Positions 53,522-64,000 of a stretch of DNA of 64,000 bases are shown one piece after another. How positions within the stretch are numbered: position 1 is the first letter of the stretch; each line of letters opens with the position of its first letter. Origin of the DNA: Strigamia acuminata (taxonomy: Eukaryota; Arthropoda; Chilopoda; Geophilomorpha; Linotaeniidae); NCBI GenBank assembly GCA_949358305.1, contig OX442317.1, positions 308,001 to 372,000 on the forward strand. Reading direction: 5' to 3'. The notes under the pieces are model-generated. The model was not told the DNA's origin, did no database searches, and saw nothing but the letters and a program-made list of their open reading frames with translations. The position numbers and the translations under genes were made by a program.

Positions 53522-56500
53522 TCTCGCTCTCTCGCGTTCTCCATATTAGGAGTTACCTCCCATTTGATTTACCGACTCGAAACGAATGACGAAGGGAGGG
53601 GAAGGGGTCGCGAGATTTTTTTGTCGCCACTCTGCGGGTAATCCAAAAGTGCTCACCTGTGTACAATGAGTGGCGAACCGAGGGGAGAATAAAGAGAAAT
53701 GGTCGGTTTAATTCCAAACTGCAAATTGAATTAATCAAATTGCAACAAAAGAAAGAAAGAAAGAAAGACAGAAAAAGAAAGAAAGAAAGAAAGATAATTT
53801 TCGTCCAGGGAAAATGGAAAGTCGAAAAACGTGGGAAATAAATGGCATAAAATAAAGCGGGGTGGGTCCACCGAGAGAGACAGCGACAAGGACAAACGGC
53901 CCCACTCGTCCTGACGACACCGGGCATTAGTAATCCAGGGATGGGTCACGAGTCAAGGTCAGTTGGCGGTAAACGGAGCAAATTATTGGCGCAATTTTCA
54001 CCTGTGCTCTCGTGTAATGACGATGACGAGTGGCAAGTGCAAACGCAAGTGCAAACGCAACGGCAACGACAACGAGAAAACATGGCTTGGTTTGGTTGGA
54101 AGGAAATTAAAGAAATTGACGTGACATTTACAGACGCCCCGCGATCACTTGCTTTTCTTTTCTTTTCTTCTCTTCTTTTCTTTTTTTTTCGTTTCGTTTC
54201 GTTTCTTTTCTCGGTTGCTTCGTTAGCGTTTGAGCGCCGGTGTCAGTGTGTGGTCTGCGAGACCTTTTGTTTTATTCAAAAGCTTTTAAGAAGTTGTCAT
54301 TTCGCGTTCTTCTTATCGAAGGTAATTGGTTGCGCGTTGGCGTTGGCGTCGGCGTGGATTCGTCCCGTTGAATGATGGGAACGGTTTTGGACACCACCAG
54401 ACACCCGATAAGGAGTATTTTTTCATTTCATCTACCTTTGCCATCTGATAAAAGTTCATTTCCAAGAACGGTCAAGGGAATCAACACGGATGACGTCATT
54501 TCACGTGTTGAGACAGACAGACCAACGCACGGCCTCGAGTTCCTTCCTTTCAACTTGAATTTTTTTTTTTCTCTTATTTTCTTATCTTTCCAACTCGAGT
54601 GGAAAAGAAAAGAGGACCCAAAACGAGCGCAATTCATGAGGTCGGCACAAAACCAGCGCAGAATTAGTTGGCCCAATTTCAGCTTTGCACTCAACATTAC
54701 GTGTCGTTTGTCCGTCTTCGCAACGCTATTAATAAAAACAAGTGCGTTGACAGTTGACACGACGCCGAAGTGGAAAAATTCACTCAGAATTTATGATCAG
54801 CTCATTTCGCTTTTATTATTATATTATAAATGGAAGTCAAGTACGACATCGATAGGACGAGGGACATAAAATATTATGCCGTGTCTATTGGAAACGTAAT
54901 TAGACCGTGCGAGGATTAAAAATAAAGAGAGAGAGAGAAATAAATAATCATTCATTAAACTCCATTAACGACTCATTCATCTTGTGAAAGTAAAAATAAA
55001 TTTATAACTCAACTGGAATGTCGAGCGGGGAAAATGAATCGAGTAATTAGCTAAACACGGTGTCAAACATAAAACACACTTTTTTTTCTTTCTTTCTTCC
55101 TTCATTTCTTTCTTTCTTTCTCTCTTTTTAATTTAAAAATTTGGGATTGTAAAACAGAGGGACAAATCGCGCGAATTAGAATAAGTGTGGAGCGAAATTC
55201 TTTCTTTCCTTTTCTCGACTTTCTCGGTCACCTTTTAGATCTTTCTTTTCTTTTCTTTTCTTTTCTTTCAGCTCATTTCTATTCCCGTCACACGACATTC
55301 CGTTTGATTGGTCTTTTTCTTTCAAACTTTTTCTCCGAATTGTTCTTCGTTTAATACCTGTTTAACACCAACTGCTTTTTCTGCCCTCTTTCATTATCGC
55401 CCGCCCGTCTCTCTCTCTCTCTCTCTCCTCTCCCTCTCCGATTGCTAATCAATCGGCACAAAACCGATCGCAAGGCGCACCTTAAACGTGGCTGTCAATC
55501 AAATCAGGTGCGACGTTTACGAGGGGGAGCCTCGAACTCGCCAACTCATTTCCGGAACTCGAGCGGTGCCAACAATCCCAAAGTGGAATTAGTATCATTC
55601 CTAACTAAATATCACTCGAGTTTGTAGCTTCGTACATTACACAAAGTGACAACTCTTCAACAGAGCGAGACGAGACAAGACGAGACGAGACGAATCCAAT
55701 CGAACACTTTACAAATGAAGCGAAATGAAAACCAATTCGACCGTAAATTCCTCCCTTTTTTTTCTTTTTTTCTTTTTTTTTACTTTATTCTTTTAAAAAT
55801 TTATTGCATAAAGTTATATATAGTTTAGTAGAAATCCTTTCCATTTCTTATCAGGAGCTCGAAGCAAGGGTCCCCGAGGAAATAAATAGAAACAAATAGC
55901 CACAATAACACCCGAAGGATGGAAAAAAAACAGCCCTCCTTAGGTTATTTCCTGCGCAATAAAAATTGCAAAGGAAAAGGGGGAAAAAAAGGTCATGGAA
56001 TTCTTTTTCTTTTTCTTCTCCTTCGTTTTTTTGCGGTGACCAATGCAGGTGGCGTGCTATGGCGAATGAATGTTCTGCTCATGGCAACGTGACAAATGAT
56101 AGAGGCAAATTAAGTATGAAAAAAAGAGAAAAACTCATTCCCGAGGCAAAAGCAAAACGCAGAACGGAGAACGGAGAAACAGAGAGGAGAGGAGAGGAGA
56201 GGCAGGGCGTGGGAACTTGGCTCCGCCGGTGGAACCCCGTGTCCCGAGGGAAATGCGATCTGGATATTTCACCCGAGCCCCGCCCTGTCGAAGCGTCTTG
56301 AGCTCGCACACCTGTAATCAACACACCCATCCGACTGAAATTACGGCCAAATTGCAACGACGAGAAAAATTTCAACTTGCATTTTTAATCGCTCAATCAA
56401 GCTTTTTCTTTTCTTTTCTTTTCTTTACTTTTCTTTCCCCTTTTTCCTTCACCTACATCGCCAAAATGTGACGAGGCCAATAGGATCATCGAATTACGAT

Positions 56501-59500
56501 GTTACCCTGTTCTATGGTTACAAACAAAATCTTGGTAATTAACTTTTCGTCATTCAACATTGAATTGATTAAAGAATCTCGCGGCAAATCACGTTTTTCC
56601 TCTTTTCCTATTTGTCCATATTTCATATTTCATATTTGTATATTTATAGTCTATATATTTATTTATAAATGTGTTTTATTTTTAGACGTAGGGTGGCGAG
56701 CTGGAAGGGGGTAATTTAGTGCTTTAGTGTGTTTTAAATGTGGAAACAAAACAAGACACGCAAAGGCATAAAATTCAAACAGGTAAATTATACGGTTTAA
56801 AAGGCGCGTGTCAACGTTTTCAGTGAACCGTCAAATGAAAGAAAAGTGGATGAAAAAGAGAAAGAACAAAAAGAAAAAAGAAAAAAAAAAAAAAAAGAAA
56901 AAATTATTTCCATTCTGTTTGTTGCAATAAGAAAAGTTTGTGGCGAATTTGTTGATTGCGCTATTTTATCGCAGTTAATAAGAAGCAACTGAAAAACAAG
57001 ATGGCGGCAGCTGGGAGGTTATAGAAAAGTTAATTATATCTCGTTTTATGCCCAATCTTTTCTTTTCTTTTCTTTTCTTTTCTTTTCTCTTCTCCTTCTT
57101 AACTCGCGCTCCTTTCAATTACATCTGGCGTCGAGTGTAAAATAAATGCGAACGCCACGTGTTTGTCGAATTAAATTCAAAAATTATATATCAATTTTTT
57201 GCCCGTCGCCATTTAAATTTATATATTATTCGGGCATTAACTGATAAACAAGCAAAACGGCGAGTGGAAATTGCGTTTTGCGATGGTTTGAGATAAGTCG
57301 CGGGAGCAGAGCAGAGCAGAGCAGAGCAGATACACCAATCATCGTAAAGTATCTGAAAAGTAGGAGTAAGAGGGTAAATAGATAGGGGTATCTCCGCGCT
57401 ATCTGTATATATATGGGGGAGCGAAACGCAATTCGCCTCACGTTTTGAGCACGAGGGGAAAGGAAAGGGAAGGGAAGGGAATATTTGCAATCAAGAGTTG
57501 ACTGAAAAACTCCTCCTTTCTTATCTGCAGACCTTACTTGTACTAGTGTGGCAGGGGAAACGAAAATAGGCTGCGTTCCGTTCAAGATCAAAGTCAAGAA
57601 ACAAGTTTCGAAAGCGGATGGACCCGATTAATGATCATGTGATGCGATGCGATGCGATGCGGGTGAAAAACGTGTCGCGGTAATTAACAAACAAACCAAA
57701 TAGGACAAATAAATGAAATGAAATCGCGTTTGGCTCGTGGACACGAAGACACCTGGCTCCTTTCCTTTCTTTCCTATTTTTTTTTCGTGTTACGAAGATA
57801 AGGAACTAATAAAAGGCGAGGATTTATTAAAATGTGCGAAATTTATAATAACGGATGGGAAAGAAGAAGAGTAATGCAATTATTGATAAACGAGCTGCTA
57901 TAAAGAATATGAGACACTCGCGAGGGAAAAGGTTCCCCTGGCACACGCAGATATGCAAAACTGGAGGAGTAGCGAGCAAAGTCGACTAAAGGCACAAACA
58001 CACACACTCACACTCACACACCCACATCCCGTTTACTATTGATTAGAGAGAGAGATTTATACGAGGCATTTTGTTTGAACAAAGAAAGGAAAAAGAGAAC
58101 AAAACCAGATCGATATCATCGACACGCAAAAGTCAAAAAATAAAAAATAATAAAAAATAATAAAAAATAAAAAATAATAATAAAAAATAAAAAATACTCC
58201 GCCCGGTTGGTTGGTTGCTAGAAACCATAATTGCTAATTGTTTGGTGACCCTTTCCTTTTTCCTTTGGTTTGGTTTGTTTTTTTGTTCTTTCTTTTTTTG
58301 TTGTGTGTGTTCGTAGCACGGTAAACAGAAAGCAGTGCCACTGCCAACCAAGCAAAGTGAATAAACTCGTTTCGCGCGTTTGGTAATTTCGTTTTTCTGC
58401 CTTTCTTCCGCTTCATAAAAAAAGAAGTGGAGGCGGAAGAAACAAAATTACGAGTCGGTGTCATTTATACACCTAACGACACAATGTCGAGTCCCTGGAG
58501 AAATCATTGGTAGGCCTAACCGAGGAAAAAAACACAACTGTTCTCGACTCTTTTTGCGTTGTGCGAGCAAACAAATGAGAGTCATGCATCTCGTGAAGAA
58601 GCATTAGCCAAATGGAATTGTGACACGTGGCCGTAAGGGTGTAAGGGATAAACGGGGAAGGAGAGAGGACCCGGGACAAGGTCGAACATTCTATCGATTC
58701 GGAATTAAAAATTAAAATGAAATAATTTTTTATGCTTTTAGTTTGTTCAAAATTTGCATCGATAATTAGTTTCGAGTCAAGTGTGTTCTACTTAAGATAA
58801 CAAAGTTGGCTCGGTGCCCACTTTTTAACTCCTTAAACAGAAAAAAAAAGAAGGAAGAAGAAAAAAAAAAATGAAAAAGTTTTTTTTTCTTCTTTTTCTT
58901 CTTCCAAAGTAGACTAGAGATAAAAAGGAAAGAGACGAGACGAAGATGAGATGTAAAGGAATAGAAAGCAAATCTATGTGGAGAAAATAAAAAAGCAAAC
59001 CACTCAGATTGGACACCGTCTCCAAAGACCAATGAAAATGGACATGGCACTATCAAAAAAATCCCGAGTCGTAACATTAAATCCGCACATGCGTACGTGC
59101 GCACGAACGACCTATGGCATTTGCTTTTTCACCTTCTGCTTGCCTTTGCTCTCCTTTGCCTTTGCTCGTCTCGTCTCGTCCATATTTGTTTACGTGGAAA
59201 AAGTGAAATCGTCAATAGGAGAGAGAGAGAGAGGGGGGGGGGCGGGGATGTTGCGAGACGCCCATCGTGCACTCACCTGTCACACGAGGGCTCTAATTAA
59301 GGTGCGAGCACAAAGAAAATTCGCGCGTGATTTCGTGTGGCCTCAGCCCAAATGCACCCACGTCTCAACTGCACTTCCTGTTCTGCTCGTGTGTCAAATG
59401 CAGCAGAAATAAAGACAAATTTTTCATTATTAAAAAACGAAAGAAAGAAAGAAGAGGAAAAGCCAAGGAAAGCCAAGGAAAATCGAGTTTGTCTTCAATT

Positions 59501-62500
59501 GCCCTGCGAGTTTTACGAGGGTAATCAAAAGTGAAAATTAAAGGGTTCGCGTCTTTTAATTCGTGCAGCTGGCCACTAAATAAGGAAAGGAAAAGCGCCA
59601 GCTGCCTCCGCCAAATGGGCACGCGCCATCTTGGAAATAATATAAAAAAAAAAGAAAAAAAAAGAAAAGAAAAAAAATAGGCGAAAGTGAACCCATCGTC
59701 AAAATAATTAACCAACGTGTCACACTTTGGCCACTCCCCGAACTAGCAAATATTATCAAGAAAGAAGGAGGAAGAAAATGAGAAAAAAAAGGAAGGGAAG
59801 GGAAGGGAGAAGGAAAGCAAGTTTTAATGAAAAGACTTTTGAAATATGGCAGCGACCAGGTGCTTTCTATTTTGGCCCCTGTCGAAATTTGTGAGACAGG
59901 AACGCTAAAAGCAATATTTCGCGAGCGAGTCAATTTTAGCTCGCGGCTTCCGGATTTTGTATAAATGAAATGGATTTATTTTGGCATCCAATTTCTCAAT
60001 TTGTGAGAAAGAGGAGAAAAGTGTGTTATCGTTACCGCTAAGTGGAAACGAAAACGGAGCCGATGAAATTTGATTTAAGCTCTTTTCCCCTCATCTCATC
60101 TCATCTCATCTCGTTTCGTCTCGTCTCGTCCCGTCCCGTCGCAGCGACATCTGCCGCTGCCGCGCGCCCAAACACAAACAGAAACATCAAACAGGCAAAC
60201 AGAAAGGAAAAGAAAACACGCGGCAAAGATAATCGAACGCGGCGTTCGTCCGACAAAACGACACGAACAGGTCACCGGACCCGGATTAGGCTGCCAACCA
60301 TGGTCACTCGTCTCCATAATTCAAACGATTTTCAGGTGCGAGTGTCGAGCGTCGAGCGCCGAGTGCCGAGTGAGATTCCTCTCGCAGTCTGCCCAGGGCA
60401 TTATGGGGATTTCCCGAGCGGGGATTACACGTTTCCCGCCTCCGGATTAACAACGCGAATAAAATGTCCATTCCAATAAACAAAAAAGCTCCTCTTCTTT
60501 CTTTCTCTCTTTTTTTTCTTCTTCCTTTTCTGTTTCGAATTAAAAGCGGGCGATGTAAAATAAATCAGGGTTGGGAAGAAAAGAAAAGAAAAGAAAGAAA
60601 TCCTTTTCGATCTCTTGAAGGATGCATGTGATCTGATGTGCGGCCTAACGAGGAAATCAAGAAATAAAGGCAAAGATAAATAAAAGCCGGTCGGATGGGC
60701 GCGGGACGGGAGACGAGGGACGAGGGATGAGGGGTAAAAGGCAAAGGGATTAAGACGGATACGTGGCATAGCGATTGGCTTTCGCTTTTGATTAACACAC
60801 GCTCGACGAGCATGAGTGTAGTGTATGTGTAGTGTGTAGTGAGCAGTGCGCAGGGCGAGGGCGAGGGCGAGGGCGAAAGCGAGACTAGGCGAGGCGAGGC
60901 GACGCCAACACGGAGCCCACAGTCGAATCCAGTCCGAGCGGAAAATTTAATTCCCCTAAGTGTAGCGGAGGACTTTGTGTCGCATTACACCGTGTCCGAA
61001 CCGTGGGCTTAAGTCCACTCGATCGTCATTCCCCAAAATGATCTCCATCGAGAAAATCAACTGTGATGTGCTGTGCGCCCATTACCCAAACTTACAAGTT
61101 AGAGCACAAAATGTTGATGTATTTATTTATTTATTTTAATTTATTTTATTTTAATTTATTTTTTTGTTAACTGGCGCGCGCACCGTGTCACGCACCCGAC
61201 TAAATCACAATGTTTAAAAAAAAATAGTTGCCGACTTCCGCCCGCAAATCAACTAATCTATAAAATCTGCTCCAATTTCCCCGGGAATATTTTTTTTCTC
61301 CTTTTAATTGTTTTCGTTCGTCGATAAAGTATCGTTTTAGCAGCTCGCACACACCCAACACCCAACACCCAACACCCAATCAAATATCAGATTTCGGTTG
61401 AAAATAAAAATGCAAATAAAAAATGTGTTTGTAATTGTAATTGCAATTGTTTCAGGCAAAAGTGGCGTCCATCCCCGACTTGTTTGTGGCGTCGCATTAA
61501 TTTGGATGGCGTCGTAACGAGCAGAATTAAGAGCTTAGCGTCCGAAAAGAATACGATGTACTATTCATAAAACACGGAATGAACGAGTCGAGATGGTGCA
61601 ACGACAACAAGTATATACAACGATTATATTTCAAACGCTCATCCCGACGACGCTAATTACGACTCCTCCTTCGCACCTTGTTATTAAATTACTATAATTT
61701 TGCAAGTGAAATTACTGGCGACCAGTTCCAAAACAACGACCAGCGCGGATCACAAAGGTCAGCGTCGTTGTTCATCTCTTTCCAAACAACGCAAATAAAT
61801 TTTCAATTTCATCTCATTAAAGTTCGCATTTGAATAATTTACAAATTAAAGCAAAAAAAAGAAAGAAAGAAAGATATACATACCAACAATTTATTTAAAT
61901 TTCTTTCTTTCTTTTAACGAAGCGAAGGGGGAGAAGGAAGACAAAAAATCGTTCTCGAGAAATCCGCCTCCAACATTTCATCTCGTTTCGTTTCTACCGA
62001 CAAATCGTGCTTCACCTCAACACACACACCTCGAGTTGTTGAGTTTAGAGACGAACGAAGCGCTTATCACCAAAATCACTCGCAAATTTATGCCCTCCTC
62101 TCAGCTCGGAAATTGAACAACTATTTAAAATAGGGAAACTAACGATCGACCTTGAAAATTTAAAAAACAACAAATTCCCATCATATTCATTCATTTTGGT
62201 GCGACGAAAATGCGAAAGAGAATGAAGAATTAAATAAGAGTTAAATTGAATGAAAGGAAAAGTATGAACATTTGGATGGAGAGAGAAAAAGAAAAGAGTA
62301 CTTTAGCAACTTATCTGGTGCGGTGTTAAAAAAGAAGAAGAAGGGGACTTGGCTAGCATACCAAAACCGAAAAACCATAGAAGTAGAAGAAGAAGAAGTG
62401 CAGATAAGATCGAGCCATCAAAGTTGCTTCTCCTAGCAACCAATCCATCAAGACGGATCCTCCCTCCCTTCCATCCAAACTGGTCGCCAAGGAAACCAAC

Positions 62501-64000
62501 CCATCTCTCTTGTCTCTTTCTTTTCATTTCATCGCTTCTTCAAGATTGATGACATTTTCGCCTGAACTTTGCACCTCATCATCTTCTTCCCCTCCAGCTT
62601 CACTTTAATTGTTTCTATTCCAACCAACTTTATACTTTCGCAAATTCCAAACAAAATCAACTAAAAAACTTGAAAACGGAAGTAGAGAAAAAAAAGAAAT
62701 CAAACTGGGGAGAAGAAGAGCAGATTGAGAACGAGAACGGAGCGTGTCTCTCTCTCTCTCTCTCTCTCGTGTCTGTCGTCGTAAAAACAACGAATGGCGT
62801 CGATTTGGGTGTTCGTCTCTCATTAAATACGCGCCACCTCGACTCACTTTGCTCCGGGTGAAATTAGGAAAACGGAAAAAGCAGCACGAGAAATTCCTCC
62901 TCCAAACGCAGATGAAATATGGCGGAGTAAAAGAGGAGTGGTGGGAAGAAAGAAAAAAAAAAGACACTCGATGAAAAGATATCGAACATGCAGCTGAGAT
63001 GTGCTTTACGACTGCAAGAAGTGGCGCGAAGGATGTTGTAAACAAACGTTTTTGGAAGTTTCCACATCGCCGCTCGCGTGACGAAAAAGAAAAAAAGAAA
63101 AAATTTGGAAATGCCAAATAAGTGTTTAAAAAAGCACATTTCTCGAGCGAGTCAACAACTTTTGATATTAATGCGAAAAGTTTGCGGCGGCGTCAGCATT
63201 ATCTCTCTCTCCATCTGCAATAATCATAAGTTTGGTTAATGTCACAGACGGATGTGCATGTCTAATTTGATTTGATTTTGTGCGGCTAAAACACTAAACT
63301 TTATGGTTATTCGAGCAATAAACAACCTTTAGCATGTCTTATTTGCACTCAAAACAAGTGCACGACATCAAGTGCTCGTGGATTTGTTTGTAAACAAAAC
63401 GAAGATAAGAGTTGAGCGAGTGATTGATGCGCGCATTTTGGCCGTTGGTTTCGTCAAGAAGAGCATCATCTCTTCTTCCTTCATTCATCTATTCATCTAT
63501 TCATCTCGGAGACCTTGAGTTTGATTTACGAGTCGCCATATAAGCGGCAAGAACAAATCTTTGGCGTTTGCTCGTTTCACGTGTCGTTGCATCGAACTCG
63601 GATGTTCCTCGGGTGATTATCTACCTCCGCCTCCCTTCAACATTCAAATCCGGATAATGAGACCACCCGTCATCAATCACTGCGAATCCTGCGACACCAT
63701 CTTTGTCTAATTTAAAGGAATGTACCGCTGCTCCGCTCTGCTCTGCTTTCTTTCATTTTTTTCCTTTTTTGCCACCGCCACCAATTTAAAGCACACTCTG
63801 GCGGCGAATTTATGGTGACACGAGATTAACGCTCGGCAGACGAACGTTCCGTCATCTGATTAATCCAATCCGAGACTGTTGGCAGAAATTAATTAAGCGC
63901 ACGCACCACGCACATATACACACAAACTCGGTTTGCAGACGCGCCCCGTGTTTTTATTTGTTTTATCTCGCTTTAATCGTTTCGACTTTTCGAGTTCAGT
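49711..64000. other. 14-kb stretch with no supportable gene, dense simple repeats
   Basis: I found no frame here with a family signature, splice continuity or coding-like composition on either strand. Simple repeats are frequent: AAAT (50815-50855), TCGAG (51655-51690), GAAA/AAAG (52530-52550, 53745-53795), GA and CT runs (53065-53090, 53482-53515, 55408-55430), TTTC (55235-55268), GAGAG (56180-56200), TTTTC (57055-57090), GCAGA (57305-57328), TAAAAAA (58140-58195), CTCAT (60090-60110), GGCGAG (60850-60900). It could be intergenic DNA or introns upstream of semaphorin-1a. Confidence 0.5.

Noticed and set aside
53167-53544. 125-codon minus-strand frame
   Set aside because: Half is a (GA)n microsatellite; the remaining coding-like 40 residues match no family and have no partner exon.
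1-64000. tRNA, rRNA and CRISPR features
   Set aside because: I looked for tRNA B-box (GGTTCGAATCC-like) elements, rRNA blocks and spaced direct repeats and saw none; a covariance-model scan would be needed to be certain about tRNAs.

Overview
This is nuclear DNA from a small invertebrate animal, probably an ecdysozoan (arthropod-like or tardigrade-like). The evidence is spliced genes with many short GT-AG introns of about 45-80 bp, an insect-type semaphorin-1a, a DUF229 gene, and motifs matching the insect/vertebrate CTCF consensus. I cannot name the species. Exons were placed by hand from splice sites, reading-frame continuity and remembered family similarity.

Layout. 1-253: last exon of an unrecognised + strand gene. 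286-1218 (-): RSL24D1/RLP24 ribosome-biogenesis factor, with a tandemly duplicated exon/intron segment. 1583-6020 (+): a 20-exon cytosolic carboxypeptidase (AGTPBP1/CCP1-like tubulin deglutamylase), 1031 aa and fully in phase. 6.9-8.0 kb: a 24-bp minisatellite. 8960-11947 (+): MPHOSPH10 (U3 snoRNP), in phase except for one extra T in an 8-T run. 12.9-13.3 kb: a pogo/Tigger-like MITE.

13.56-26.09 kb (+): a DUF229 gene split by a 10,608-bp Ty3/Gypsy LTR retrotransposon (14465-25072). The element has 623-bp LTRs that look identical, a GTTC target duplication, intact gag and pol joined by a textbook -1 frameshift signal, and an extra third ORF with a CxxCxGxG zinc motif. The DUF229 gene also carries a frameshift and an in-frame stop. 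26.5-28.3 kb: an EGF-repeat gene whose last intron and last exon lie inside a large nested inverted duplication (27.2-31.5 kb). The centre of that duplication holds triple CRE palindromes and seven CTCF-like motifs. 33.06-34.64 kb (-): a multi-frameshifted, intron-containing CKAP5/XMAP215 pseudogene.

35535-37139 (+): intact 7-exon betaine-homocysteine S-methyltransferase with a TATA box. 39769-49203 (-): 15-coding-exon transmembrane semaphorin-1a, 734 aa, with one probable GC-AG intron. From 49.2 to 64 kb I find no supportable gene, only dense microsatellites and a GC-rich stretch that may be the semaphorin promoter.

The flanks are ordinary conserved genes. The 13-35 kb core is a decay zone with a fresh retroelement, palindromes and broken genes. 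The best candidates for something undescribed are ORF3 of the retroelement, the nested palindrome that captured an EGF exon, and the birth of a new in-frame exon in RSL24D1.
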